From Desmodus rotundus (Eukaryota > Chordata > Mammalia > Chiroptera > Phyllostomidae), in contig NC_071398.1 in the NCBI RefSeq assembly GCF_022682495.2, forward strand, positions 14,824,934 through 14,888,933: a stretch of DNA of 64,000 nt, given 5' to 3'. A model generated the notes under the pieces. The model saw only the letters and a program-made list of their open reading frames with translations, ran no database searches and was not told the DNA's origin. The translations under genes were made by a program, and so were the position numbers. This document shows, in pieces, positions 1 to 12,212 of the stretch. Position 1 is the stretch's first letter. Each line of letters starts with the position of its first letter.

Positions 1-1504
1 GGCCGCAGCCCTGCACCCACCTGGCGTGGCTCTTCCTCCCAGGGCTCCTGGTTAGGACCACACCAGATTCAAGCTGGCCCCGTAGCTTCCATCTGTCCCT
101 CCATCTCCTGGCTACTCCTCAGCCCAGGTCTTCTGGTCCAAGACCCCTCAGCAGCAGAGCCTGGACCCCAGCTGGCATCTCTGTTTCCACGCCAGCTCCT
201 GATTAACAGCAGGGCATGAGGACCCCTTGCCTGATCTTCACTCTCTGCAGCACAGAGTGTGAGCTTGGCAGCCAGCCCCAGCCAGGCCTTGAGAGGTGGC
301 AGCTGGGCAGCCTGCCCCATCCACTTTCTAAAACTTTTCCTGAAAGTGATCTTTCAGCCCCTCAGGGCTCCCAAAGGCAGAAGGCACATGGCCTCTTTAG
401 CCTCCCCACCTCTGCAGCCCCTTTCCAAGGGTCCCAGCGAGACAGGAAGGGAGGCTCTTGGCCCCACGATGCCCCAGGGGCCCAGCAGGCATGGAGGCAA
501 CCCCTGGCACAGTATACTAGGCGGGGCGCCCCCTGCTCTAGACTCACTCATGGTCTCATGGCCCATGGAGGGACCCTACTGGCCAGCTGGCCACATCAGT
601 GTGTGAGAGGACAGCGTGTTCCCAGACTTTACTTCTGCTTTTCCAAAGGTCACTCAACGACACTCTCCTGGGGAGCTCAGGGGTTTTCAGGAATTGTGGC
701 CTGCTGAGTGAAACCAGACGTGCAAACGCGCTCCCTAGAGCCCAGTACGCCCACCCTGCCACTCCCCGCGAGGCTGGCGGGGCTCTGGAGCCTCTCACAC
801 CTCTCTCCTGGACCCAGGTGAGGGCCCTGCTTTGAAGGAGCTGGACCTGGGCTCTAGCTCCAATACTCGTTCTGCCCCAGAGGCTCTGATGCCGTAGCTT
901 CCAGGGGCTCAGAACAGGGAAACTCAAACAGATGGCCAGATGTGGCCAGATGGCCAGACTAGTGGCCCAATGGAGCCGGAGCTGCCTCCCTCGGCAAATG
1001 AGCTGTGCCTGAGTCTCCTCCCCAGGCTCTGGGGGTGGGTGACATATCTTCTTCGTATCAGCTCCAAAGCAGATGTGGACACTGGCTGCCTGGCTCTGCA
1101 GGGTCGGAGCGCTGCATCTGGAACTCCCGGTGTGGGAGCCACAGCACAGAAACCATTAACCCTGGGTTTACCTGGGGCCGGCAGCACAGGCTTAGCATCC
1201 TCTTCATCTCCGGGGCTCTGTCGGGGCCCATCACAGGCTCCTTGCATACCTCATGCAATACCAACCCACTCTGGGTTTCAACTCTTCCTAGCAAATGCCA
1301 GCTCTTCCTCCCCTCTCTTAGGTGCTGTCTACCATTCCACATCCAGAGCCTAGGCGCTGCCCCTGCCCCCAGCTAAGGTGTCCATGGCCTCTCCGCCTGG
1401 CCAGTGCAGGGTCCACCCATCATCCATCAGGTGGTCCACACCACAGCCCCAGACCCCCTCTGCAGCCCCGTATCACTGGTTTCAGGATACAGCTCCCTGG
1501 GTGG

Positions 1505-1582
1505 CTGAGTGGGCTAAAGGAGAGAAAACCTGGGCTCCGAAGCCACAGTCTCCTGGGTTCAAACCCTATCCCACAGTTTGAC
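1505..1582 (+). repeat. MIR SINE fragment
   Basis: The segment contains a tRNA-like A box (TGGCTGAGTGG) and B box (GGGTTCAAACCC) in the MIR arrangement, including the GAAGCCACAGTCTCCTGGGT stretch typical of the MIR 5' part. It lacks a foldable cloverleaf with a clear acceptor stem, so it is an old SINE and not a tRNA gene. Confidence 0.6.
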
Positions 1583-2152
1583 CAGGAGCAGCTTGTAGAA
1601 TCTTTCTGAACCCAGGCCCCAGGCTGGTCACCTAGTGAAAGTCCCTATCGTACCAGCCTCCCAGGGCACCCGCCATAGGCCCTGAACAGAGGCAGTGTTA
1701 GGCAGAGAGAACTGAGCACAGCCCACCACAGACCACCGCTCCCGGCAGAAAGGATCCCACCCAGGGCTCCCCAACTAATACCCTCGGCCTCTGTCAGGGG
1801 GTCTCCGTGCCTGGCCCCAGGCCGCTGCTCAGGCAGTCCTACTCAGGGATCCACAGAATGCCCCTGCCCTCCCTCCCCACGGTCTGTCCCCTTCCTGTCC
1901 CCCAGGGCTCAGGCATGCTCTCCTTCCCATCGTGAAGGCTGTGGGGGGCCTCGTGCAGCCTAGGCATGCAAACACATAGGCCCCACTCTGCTATCTCCTG
2001 GCAAAGGAGGAACAGAGCTGGCTTGAAATTCAGGACCCTTGCCCCCAAGCCCATGTCTCACCTTACCTACCAGCAAGATCACAGAGAGCTATGGGCAGCC
2101 CCAGGGTCCTGGTCAGAGGCTAGGGCCCAGCTCCGCACCACCTGCTATACCA

Positions 2153-2364
2153 CAGGTGGCAAACACAAGGCCCGTAGGCTGAATCTGGCCCTCCACCTTG
2201 TTTTACCTGGTCTGGCACCTTGTTTCTACCCAGCGGCAGCACCAAGCTCCTCGCCCCTAGTTAAGGAGTAGTTACATTTACACAGTCCTAAAATTACATT
2301 CGGCCCTTTGAAGGCAACCGCCAGGCTGATGTGGCCCCCAGTGAAAATGAGTTTTACACCCCTG
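2153..2364. mobile_element. Non-autonomous hAT-like DNA transposon
   Basis: The element is about 212 bp with inverted ends: it opens CAGGTGGCAAAC and closes, on the other strand, CAGGGGTGTAAAAC. It is flanked by near-identical 8-bp direct repeats, TGCTATAC at 2,143-2,150 and TGCTACAC at 2,365-2,372, the duplication length expected for hAT transposases. The interior has no coding capacity. Short hAT derivatives with this kind of terminus are common in bat genomes (family knowledge). The two extra bases between the left duplication and the terminus may be later drift. Confidence 0.7.
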
Positions 2365-4607
2365 TGCTACACCCTGAGCTGCTGCCCTGGAGGCCACAGG
2401 AGCGAGCAGAAGGTGGGGCAGCCAAGGGCAACTTTTGCTCCATGGGAAGCCCCCAGGCCGGCGGGCCAGCAGTCTTGGGAAGAACCTGGAGTCTACTGCT
2501 GGCACAGCCACATGCAAGTTCCTGGGTTTCAGCTGGCGCAGGGCAGAGCTCCTGCAGGGAAAGGACGGTCAGTTCTCCTTCCTCGGTCCCTAAACCAGCA
2601 TTTTATCTCATGCTGGAGGACTTTCGGTGAGGTGAGGCATTTGCAGAAGGGGAAGGGACTGAGCTGCAGAGGTGGCCCAGCTGACACCTGCGGCCAATGG
2701 CAGCCACCAGCATATTAGATACAGGGATCAAATGGGAGTGTCACTCCCCAGGTCCAGCAGGCAGCAGGACGGCTGACCCAGGTTCACCACCCTTCTCCCT
2801 GCTCCGAGACAGGTGGTAGGTGGTGGCGGAGTCACATTTAATTACCCTCATGCTCTTGAGAACACCTCGTCCCCGTGGCTGGAAGAATAAAAGCATCTCT
2901 CACATCCCATGAGGAAGTCAACCCATCCAAGAGTCAGGAGGGTGCCAGGTAGGTGGCGGTCCCATGTGCCAAAGGGAGGGGCAGAACTGGTTACTGCTGC
3001 ACCCATGTTAAGTTCCAAGAAGCTCTCCTCTGAGCGGAGAGCCAGAGGCCCGCCTGGAGAGCCCTCACCAGGACACTGCACCCGGACCCTGAAGCCCCAT
3101 GGGACATGCTCCAGGAGACATGGGGCTTGAAGGGCAGTCTCCCTATGTGTTGCTCTGCCACAGCCCTGCCTGGGAATCAGGAGACCCAGCCTCACCCTGG
3201 GAGGCAGGGGCCACACCTCTGCTGCTGCCCTGTACTTTGACCTTGAGCAAGCTCTTAATTCTCCAGGTTTGCCACTCCAGTGATAGAACCTGGAGGTTGG
3301 CATGGATCTGGGGCTGTGAGGAAGAGCTTCTTTTCATTTTCCCAAAGATGTAAGTCCGCCTGGATGTGAGTGAAAGAGGTAACGTGGTCCGGAGTGGCTA
3401 GGTGCCAGGCAGCCCAGGGAAGGCCAGCTGCGGCAGTAAGCTTGCTCAAAAGCTGGCCCATGCCAGGTCTGGCTCCCAGGTCTGCTGGCGCTCACCACCT
3501 GAGTAATCCTGTCAGCCCTTGATGTTGGGTGTCTGTCCCACATGCACAGGCCTCTGGAGGAAGGACACTAAGGAAAACCGGAGCTCACTTGGCTTGCAGA
3601 GGGCAGCTTTATGGCTCCCGGAGGCTGTTAACAGTGCAATTAAGCCAGGCCAATCTGGATTCTGGCTGCAGCATCCTGCCAGCCCCCCGGTGCTTAGAGC
3701 TAAAGCTGTGGAAATACTCATTTTGCCTAGACTTGGACCTTACAGATGGGCTCACAGAATCAGCCCCATGTGGGGTTGTGAGCCATGCTGCTCTGAGCAG
3801 GAAGCCTCCCTCCCTGCAGCTCACAGCCTGGGCCTGGAGCAGAGTTGATCCATTCCATACCTGTGCCCAGCAGAGTCAACAGACTTGAGCCAGGCAGGAA
3901 GTGGCAGGAGCAGTGAGCATCCAGGCTGGTCCTGCAGAGGACCCCAGACCCCCTCACCCACCCCGTTCAAGGGCATGCAGTGAAATGCCACACTGCGCAG
4001 GATCGGCACGGTGCACGCAAGCCAGCCCCTGGCAAAGAGCAGGTTGCCTGCTCAGCTTGCCTCACAGAAAAAGCTGGGTCTAATCGATGGGAGTAAGGGA
4101 GGAACAGCGGTGACAAGGAGCCCCAGCCAGGCCTGAAGGGTAACACTCCAAGACCCTCATTTCTCCCAGGCTTAAATGGTTGAGGGTCAGAGAAAATAGG
4201 CGAGCTACAATCCATGACCTGGAAGCCTTAGGGCCCTGCATGCCAGGTCACAGGCTGTGGCTCATTCGTATTCCTTGACTGCCAAACCTTTAATCTCCAA
4301 GTTAGATGCCCCATGGCAAGGCCTGGGGTAACTGCAGGGGCCCCAGAAACAGGGCCTCTTTCACCTGACCATCCCTTCCTGAGTTGAAGGCCAAGCACAC
4401 AGAGGCCTAATCCTTCAGAAAACAAACGGAAGGGATGAATCAGAGAACGCAGGAATTCCATAGGAGGAGCTAAAATGAGTGTCAGGAGGCCACAGACAAG
4501 GCCTTGGGCCTCACCTGGACCCATTTCCCACGTGAAAAGAGAGGGGCCTGGCCAGCTCTGACACTCTGCCTAGTCAGGTCCATATCACATTGCTTCTCTG
4601 CAACCGC

Positions 4608-4632
4608 AGCTCCTGAGTGTCACTCAGGAGCT
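4608..4632. repeat. Perfect 25-bp palindrome
   Basis: AGCTCCTGAGTG is followed by one T and then its exact reverse complement CACTCAGGAGCT. The arms stop at 4,607/4,633. It lies in unique-looking intronic sequence. Confidence 0.9.
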
Positions 4633-6579
4633 CGAGATGAGTCCAGAGGCCTGAGTGTCCATGGGGCACCCGTGGCAGAACAGCCAGGGGGCACAGGAGA
4701 GGCCTGGGGCTGGGGAGTGCCTGAGCGGCCACCAAAGCAGGGGCAGGCAGAGAGGGCCAAGCGGCAGCAGCGAGGCGCCTCAGATGACTCCTCGGAGGGG
4801 AAAACCCCATCCGCCAGCCAAGCACAAAGCCTCAGCTGAGGTCAAGGCCTGAAAACCACTGCCCGACTGGCCAAGATCTGGACAAGTGCCAAGGGCCAGG
4901 TCAGAGTTGGCCAGGAAAGCGGTACCCGGAACCCAGTCAGGGCTGTTCCTCCACACACCCCTTTCCCCGGCCACCATTCTGCCTGCCACTGCTCAGGACC
5001 GTCGTGTGCACAGGGGGCAACCTAGCGCTGCCCCTCAAGCTGCAGGGTGCGCTGCAGGGTGCTGGGTGCAGACAGGCAGAGCAGGCATCATGCTACGCCG
5101 CAGCCTAGCCTACTAAGTGGCCCTTCAGGGCCTTGATTTTCACACCTCTAACGGGAGGAATGCCAATGAAGGATGGGTATTTTTCTAAAAAATCATCCAC
5201 GGAGTAGTTGTTGAATGAGGCAGGAGCCAGGGAGGCCAATTGAAATTGGGGTGCAGAAGGAGAATTGTCAATTACCCAGTAACAACCCATTCAAGCATGA
5301 TTGTTTTGTAACTACAGTACCTACAGAAGAGTGTGGGGTACCTGGTGCGGACCTCTTCCCAAGTCACCCTACATGCATGTACCTGCCACATACACTCCTA
5401 CATGTCCCCCAAAGAGCTGAAGGAGACTGGGAGGAGTCTGTCCTGAGGCTGAGTTTCCCTTCTCCTGGAGGGACCATGGAGGTGGGACAAGAGTGGAGCC
5501 CACCTGGAGAGGTGGAGTGCTTCTGGGAGCCTGGAAAGTGTGGCCCTAACCCCTCGACAGCCTCAAGCTTCTACTTGGTGCCCCCAAACCCCTGGTTCAT
5601 GGCTAGCACATGGTGCTGTAGCTGCCGCCCTGACTTTGACAGCTCCCAGCACACCCCAGGTGGAGGTAAATGAGGAAAGCTTGGGGGTCAAGGCTGGAGC
5701 AGCCTGCACTGGGCACCAGGACAGAAAGCATCAGGGAACTGTCCTCTGGCCTTCCCCTTCCAACCCAGGAAGGTGAGGCACAGGGAGATGAGGGTGGGAA
5801 GAGATAGACAAACAGGAGACCATGCCAGGAGCCATACTTATTCTGAGAAGGTCAACTGGAACTCGCATGAAGGAAGTAGGGCCCAGGGAAGAGACCCCGT
5901 GGGGAGAGGAGCCTTAGGCAGGTTCAGTGCAGAAAAAAGTAGGGGAGACTCAGCTGACTCTCTGTTCTAGCCACAACCCTGACCTCAGCTCTCTGGCAGC
6001 TGAGTGGTCCTGGTGCACCCCCTTGTGGCCAAAGGGAGGATGGCATTTTCATCCTCTAGCTCTAGTGCTCTCTCAACACAACCCTCCAGATTAATCACTG
6101 CCTCAGCCTCCTGGTCTGCATCTCCCTCTGACACCAATCCCTGGGGGAGTAGGCTGCAGGCACCCACAGAGGTACACAGCAATGTGACATAAAGAAGAGG
6201 GAGTAGGCCCGAGGTGGACATGAGTCTGGGGAAGCCAGAACGGAGATGGGGTGGGTTTGAGTCTGGTCAGGAGGGATGGGTGTGTCTTGTATTGGTGAAG
6301 ACAGAGGCGACTGAAGAGGACATAGAGGAACCTTGTGTATCCTCAGCCCTCTACACTCTTGTTCTCCAGCTCAGCCAGACCTTCCCAGATTTCCGAATTC
6401 CTTTATCCAGCTCTCTACCCCATCTCTACTGCCCAGTGCTGTACCTTAAAATATCAAGTGCTTCATAGCCCAGGAATAGGACATTCAAGGACACAGTGCA
6501 CCCCTCTAGGATGGGGGGGCTCAGCTTCTCCTCCTTGGTACCTCAAAACCCAGTTCTCTGCCAATACCATCACAGCGCG

Positions 6580-6760
6580 GTCACTCATTTAATCACATAA
6601 ATAGCTATCGGGCATTCACGCCGGCTAGGCGTAGGCACCGTGCGGCTGAACCCTAACGAAGTGCGAGGGATCTCTGTTTCATTCTGCAGGTGAGCACATA
6701 AGCTTCAAGGCATTAAATCACATGCTTAGCATCACACAGCTGGCCAGACAGGGAGCCATG
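6580..6760 (+). repeat. MIR/L2-type tail fragment
   Basis: The sequence follows the ancient repeat pattern of a 'gcacc gtgc' unit, then 'cattaaatcacatgcttagcatcacacagctgg'-like text that matches the shared MIR/L2 tail motif. It is highly diverged. Confidence 0.4.
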
Positions 6761-7221
6761 GTCTGCGGGCTGCCTGGCCTCACACAGAACTCAAGAAAGG
6801 CAATTCAGAGAGGCCCCGGGGTCCCGACCCTGAGCAGGGGCAGATGATTCACAAGAAAGACAATGACATCATGTTCATTGTTGATGTGGACCCTCCTAAC
6901 AAGCTAGAATGTGTCTGGCAGCTGAGCCCAAAGCACAAGAACAGACACAAGTAAGAAAAGGGGTCTGGGGTGCTGTAGCAGCCACTCTGACCGCGGCAGG
7001 AAGGGTGAGGGGGTAGCCTGCCAGGGGGCCAGGCACAAAACTATTAGAGGCAGACCCGGGCCCTCAGGGGCAGCAGTTCTATCCCATCTCATTTCAAGTC
7101 TAACAGCCCTAATGCGGGATCAGCTCTGCTATGTCCAGTGTATGCCACTAAGAAAGAGGGAAAGTGAGATTAACACATTGTAGAAGCGTTTTATGCAGCA
7201 TGTTTAAAATCGGGTGCTGGG

Positions 7222-7430
7222 CCCTGGGGTAGCTCAGTTGGTCAGAGCATCATCCCAATATGTCAAGGTTGTGGGTTTGATCCCCAGCCAGGACATATAT
7301 GAGAATTAACCAATGAATGCATAAATAAGTGGAAAACAAATCAGTGTTTCTCTCTCTCCCTCTCTCTTTCTCCTTTCCTCTCTCTCTAAAATCAATAAAT
7401 TAAAATTTTAAAAAATAAATAAAGTAAGGT
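7222..7430 (+). mobile_element. Bat tRNA-derived SINE, second subtype
   Basis: The head reads GGTAGCTCAGTTGGTCAGAG and the B box GGGTTTGATCCC, then a 'gaattaaccaatgaatgcataaataagtgg' body and a pyrimidine/(AAAT) tail. It shares this body with the copy at 43,838, and differs from the CCTGGCTGGTGTGGCTCAG subtype seen elsewhere in the window. Flanks show only a weak duplication (GGTGCTGGGCC / GGTGTTGGGGCC), so the copy is older. Confidence 0.75.
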
Positions 7431-8084
7431 GTTGGGGCCGTTTCCCCTCTGCCATGCAGAAACCCTGATTATCCAGAAAGCCTTATTATCTTCAAAGGTC
7501 CTGGATGGCTCACATCTGCCTGTGCACCTCAAAAGGCCCTAGGCATGAGTTCAGACTCTGGCGCCACCTCAGCAGCCAGGCCCAAGCAATCACGGAGGAA
7601 ATCCAAGAAGAAGCATGCTGTCACCCACTGGAGCAAGTTCTGACACAACCAACCGCCCAGGTGAAGCCGGGGGTTATCAGCTCATGGGTGGATGGTTGCT
7701 GTTGTGCCCAGAAACAGCTTCCCAGACAACACCAGGCTAAATGATATACCCGTGCAAGATGCAATCTTGTAAAGGGAGTGCAAGAAGTGGGGCTGGGAGG
7801 AGGGGACAAAGGAGAGAGAAAAATGACCAGGTGAGAGGTAAGCAGGGGAACTGCACCCCAACAGGGGCCCTGGGGCTCTGGGGCCTGGGTGACAGGAAGT
7901 ATCCAGCCCTGGCCTGGGCCCTCAAGCACTGTCCCCGAGGCTCTAAGCCTTCAGGGGTCAAGAGAAGGGGCTTGATGCAGGTTCCCTATGACTCAGAGCA
8001 GCCCTAAAGGCTGCGAACCCAAATCGGGAAGTCACATTCTCAGGGTCGCCAGCAGGGGTCTCGGCTTGGACGGCTGCTGGGTGT

Positions 8085-8500
8085 ACCTTCTCTTTCTTTA
8101 CCTTCATGTTCTAATTTTCCTTATTTTAGATACTTTTATCAAACGTCTTAAATCATAAAATATCTGTCCACTGCGATACATTCAAACGATGGAAGGGTAC
8201 GTAAAACAGAAGTGGAAATATTCCCCCTCCAGCCTCCCCAGAGGCTGCCACGCTAAACAACTTGGTATTTATGCTTCCAAATGCTCTTCCATGTGCGTTC
8301 ACCTGGTATTCTACTAAAATGGGAATATATGATAATAATGCTCTCCAATTTATCACCTGACAATGTGTTTCTAAGTCAGTCCTTATGGAACTTCATGCTT
8401 TTGAGCATTTGCACAGTATTCCCTTGTAGGCACAGGGGATGGTTTATTTAACCGCGCCCCTGTCGATGGATAGCCCGTTGGTTCTAGCAGGTTACTGGCA
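8085..8500 (+). repeat. Old LINE-like AT-rich fragment
   Basis: The AT-rich text with 'atacattcaaacgatggaagg', 'tttgagcatttgcacagtattccc' and 'gtcgatggatagcccgttgg' resembles the L1M-type repeat that describes a 3' UTR region found widely in mammals. No coding capacity remains. Assignment is by eye and tentative. Confidence 0.35.
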
Positions 8501-8579
8501 CCTAGGAGGCTGGCGTGAACCCTCTACGCGTGCCATCTAATGCTAATCCAGGGGGTACAATTCTGTAAGCGGGGCCACA

Positions 8580-10085
8580 GAGTTACGCAGTGTGTATACG
8601 TGCAACGCTAACAAGGCGGTGAAAACCTGCCCTCCAAAGGATCCACGCTGAGTCACCCTTCCCCCAACTTAACTTTTGGAATTTAAAAATATATATGTTT
8701 AGTTTTCTAAAACGTCGCCACGCCCAGTCGCGCAGGAGAAGGCGTGGCAGAGATCGGGAGGGGGAATCCCTGGCGGCTGCTCTCCCTGCTCCACTTGCCA
8801 GATTGGGCTCTGGGCCAGGTGTCCTTGTCAGGCACGCTTGTGTCCACTTGTGTTCACTTGGCCCACCGTTAAGGCTGCTCTCCAGCCTCCTGGCAGGACT
8901 CCTGGGCAGGACTAGGCTTCTAAGGGAGGCTTGCCCTGACTGCAAGCCAACAGATGGCCGGGCGTGGGCTGAACTGCCGCCAGCCAGTGTACTGATGACT
9001 TCCAGAGTGCTCCAGGGCCACACGGCCACCTCCCTCCTACACTCCGATGCAGCACATCTCCGACGGGACACCTCCTCTTCCCCCACCCCATCCACATCTC
9101 GAACCTGCTCTTCCTCTGGGGGTTCCCATCTCAGAAGCAGCTCCGGTCACTTATTAACCAGAAGCCCAACTTCTAACCCCTCACACCCTCCTATCTAATA
9201 AAAACTGGCCTGATCTTGCATGTTTCATCCCTTAAGCTTGTCTGTGACCCAGACTTCCTCCCCCCACGTGCCGCTCCTGCCCCAGTGCAACCCACAGTCT
9301 CCCCCAGAGAGCTGGAAAGGCTGCCTGACTCCAGCCTGCCTCCTTCTAAACCCATCCTCCAGGGCCCCAGACCGAATTTCTAATTGCATCATAGCATCAA
9401 TCTCCACTCCCACAACTTCCCCCTTCTTCACCCACTGAGGATCGAGGCCAAGCTGGCTCGTGGCAGCCAGACTTCCTTCCTGCCTATCCCTAGCCTCCTC
9501 CGCTGCTCAGGGGCCTCATCCTCTTGCAGCAACATCAAGCTGGAGAGGAACAAACAAGGCAGTAGGTTACCATGGTCACCACCAATGATCCTTGCCAGAT
9601 CATGGGTCACAGGGCATCAGGGGTCTCTCCATGTGGTGATGCCATTGCCCAGGGCATTCGGGACAACACAGACCCTCACACACTGAGGGAGAAACGTCAG
9701 GTATATGTGGGGCCCGGCCCTCACAGCTCAGAGACTCAACCTGCTCATTCCCTTCGTTCCACAGTTACCACCTTCAACACGCCCTCCTTCCAAGCCCCCC
9801 CCCCCCCCCCCCCCCCGAGCTCTTCCCTCTTGCCTGTGACCACCGCATTGCCAGGACTGTGATACCTTTTCCTCTGGGCCGGATCTGACTCTTGAGGGAA
9901 ATTGCACTGAACTAAACTTGTGTTCTGTCCGAGTAGTAATCACCTAATTTCACTAATTCAATATAGTCTCTTCTGACAAACAAAACATAATGTACAAAAT
10001 GTTTCCAGGCAAGAACATAAACAGAAAATCTTAGGCAAGACATTTCCCACACATTACCCTTGACCTAACTGAAGGATGTGTGTCT
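8580..10085. other. Intronic sequence, no gene recognised
   Basis: This stretch mixes GC-rich unique sequence with pyrimidine-rich text at 9,230-9,480 that resembles an L2 fragment. The longest open frame in it (170 codons, minus strand, 8,583-9,095) has low-complexity Ser/Arg composition and no recognisable domain. Confidence 0.5.
9795..9816 (+). repeat. Poly-C tract (22 C)
   Basis: An uninterrupted run of 22 cytosines is followed by GAGC. Such runs are length-unstable and hard to sequence, so the count may not be exact. Confidence 0.9.
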
Positions 10086-10089
10086 CTTT

Positions 10090-10322
10090 TTTTATTTTTA
10101 TTTTTTTATAAGATTTTATTTATTTATTTTTAGAGAGAGGGGAAGAGAGAGAGAGAGAGAGAAACATCAATGTGTGAGAGATACATCGATCGGCTGCCTC
10201 TTACACGCCCCCAACTGGGGACCAGGCCCACAACCCAGGCATGTGCCCTGACTGGGAATCGAACTGGTGACCTTTTGGTTCGCAGGCCAGTGCTCAATCC
10301 ACTGAGCCACACCAGCCAAGGC
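10090..10322 (-). mobile_element. VES-like bat SINE (minus)
   Basis: The copy reads in reverse: AAGATTTTATTTATTTATTT tail, GA-rich tract, then 'gactgggaatcgaactggtgacc' (B box complement) and 'ccactgagccacaccagcc' (A box complement). The T-rich tail at the left is flanked by TGTCTC-like sequence that recurs at the right end, a likely degraded target-site duplication. Confidence 0.9.
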
Positions 10323-10561
10323 TTGTCTCTCTTTTTTTAGATCATAACCCTCATCCCTCCTGAGCTGCATGTCCTTCCACGACATCCAAGCCCTTGCATG
10401 AACCAGCCGACGCATCTATTATCCTCACTCAGCCCCGGCACATCCCTGACACGGGCTCTTCTCCCTCCTCCCGCTCTCCGAAGCTCCCCTGACACTCCAT
10501 GTAGTTCCTTGCCTCTGAGACTGCTGATGCCATTCCTTCTTCCCACCTCCCTGGCCTGCCT

Positions 10562-10760
10562 GTTTTTTTTAATAACAGTTTTACTGAGATATAATTCACA
10601 TACCATACAATTTGCCCATTTAAAAGTACAATCCAATGGTTTTTTGTAGCTTTACAGAGTTGTGCAACCATCACCACAAGCAATTTTAGAACATTTGGTC
10701 ACCCCAAAAGAAACCCTAACCCTTCAACTGTCACTCCTCACGTGCTCCCAGTGCTCCGAG
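10562..10760 (+). repeat. L1M-type LINE fragment
   Basis: The text 'aacagttttactgagatataattcacatacc' followed by 'tgcaaccatcaccac' is a well-known ancient L1 3' region motif of mammals. It is noncoding here. Confidence 0.6.
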
Positions 10761-11129
10761 ATGTACCCTGCACCCACTGTACATTCAATGGCACTCTGAA
10801 GTCCGGCAGCCTGCCCACGAGACAGGTACTCCTGCCCCCAAGCAAGGCCTGGGTGGCATGTTTTCATTACCCACTCCAGGCCCAGCGTGGCGCCTGCTTC
10901 CCAGGAGTGACAGGAAGGAACGACCACGGTGGGAGCGCTGATTTCTCTGACGGCTCACTGGGCACCCGGCCCGCGTGCTTACGCTTCACTAATATTCCAC
11001 AGAGCTCCTGTTGACGTTCCCATTGCACAGCTGAGAATAAACAACTGGCGCAAGGTCACAAAGCCAGTGAGTGGCTGAGCGGAGATTAGCTGATCAGTGA
11101 GCTCTGCTCCGTCTGAACACTGTCACTGC

Positions 11130-12015
11130 CCGTTCACTCCGTGCACTGTCTTCAGCCTCTAGCCCCTCTTGCCTCTGTTCTCGTTCAAGTCGCCAATGGC
11201 CTTGGAATGGCAAAACCAAATGGAAGGCTGTCTGACTTTAACTGCAGTGTCTTGGCCACGTTTGGCACTCACCGCCCCCTTCTTTTTCAGGTCCCCCCCT
11301 GTGGCTGCCCACCTCTCAGGGGCTGGCTGCCTTCTGGCAGGACTTTTCCCCCACCTTGCTTAACTGAAGTCCTTCCTGGCGGAGGGTCTCATAGTGGGCC
11401 TCTCCTCTTCTGACTTTACACTCTCTCTCGGGGTCAATGGCCACACTTCTACCCTGATTCCCCAAGCTGTCCCCCAAGCTCAGACCTCACAGCTGATCAC
11501 CAAAAATAGCCTCCGAAGCTCCACTCAACTGGCCCACAGATCCCTCAATCCCATCCTCTCACTCCTTGTCCAAACTGTTCTGTCTATATTCCACCCATAA
11601 TTTCCCTCTGCCGCCTGTACAACCGCCTAAGCCAGAGATGAGGACATCAGCCTTGACTCATTCTTCCTCAGCCTCCTTGTCCAACCCCCAAGTCCAATGA
11701 AGTCCTCTTCCTGAAGTCCCCCCACAGTGCTCCCCGACAATCAATGCCTGAAGACGGACTGCCATGGCCTTGGGCCTGGATTACTACAAGACCCTGCGAA
11801 CTGTTCTTCCCGCCTCCAGTGTGGCCCCTACCTCCAATCCGCTTTCCTTTCCTTTGTTTTTCTCTTTTCTTAGTGGACAAGCATCCAGATGTTTAGTGCC
11901 AGGACCTTCTGCGCAGAGTGAAAAAAAAAAACAATCCAAACAAATGCCACATTCCTCTCCTGCATCTGCCATCTTAACCAGAAGATTCTCTCCAATCCAC
12001 TTTTAAAACTGCAGA
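11130..12015 (+). repeat. L2 LINE remnant (sense)
   Basis: Pyrimidine-rich sequence follows the order of L2 ORF2: 'ccaatggccttggaatgg', 'gtcaatggccacac', 'cagacctcacagctgat', 'catcagccttgactcattc', 'cctggattactacaagaccctgcg'. These match the conserved steps of L2 coding text, but every frame is broken by stops, so it is a fossil. Confidence 0.6.
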
Positions 12016-12023
12016 CAGCCCTG

Positions 12024-12212
12024 CCTGGTGCGGCTCCGTGGGTGGAGCGCTCGCCTGCCAATCAAAAGGTCACCGGCTTAATTCCCAGTCAGGGAGTGCG
12101 AGAGGCAACCCCAGTTGATGTTTCTCTTGCACATCGATGTTTTCTTCCTCTCTTTCTCCCTTCCCCTCTCTCCAAAAATAAATAAATCAAATCTTTTTAG
12201 AAGAAAAAAAAA
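12024..12212 (+). mobile_element. VES-like bat SINE
   Basis: The copy has CCTGCCTGGTGCGGCTCCGTGG at the head, a weakened B box (CACCGGCTTAATTCCC), a shortened middle that lacks the 'catgcctgggttgcgggc' segment, and an AAATAAATAAATC/AATCTTTTT tail. The internal deletion is about 40-50 bp relative to the other copies. Confidence 0.85.

Noticed and set aside
1505..1582. A tRNA gene
   Set aside because: A and B boxes are present, but no acceptor stem pairs and the text continues as MIR.
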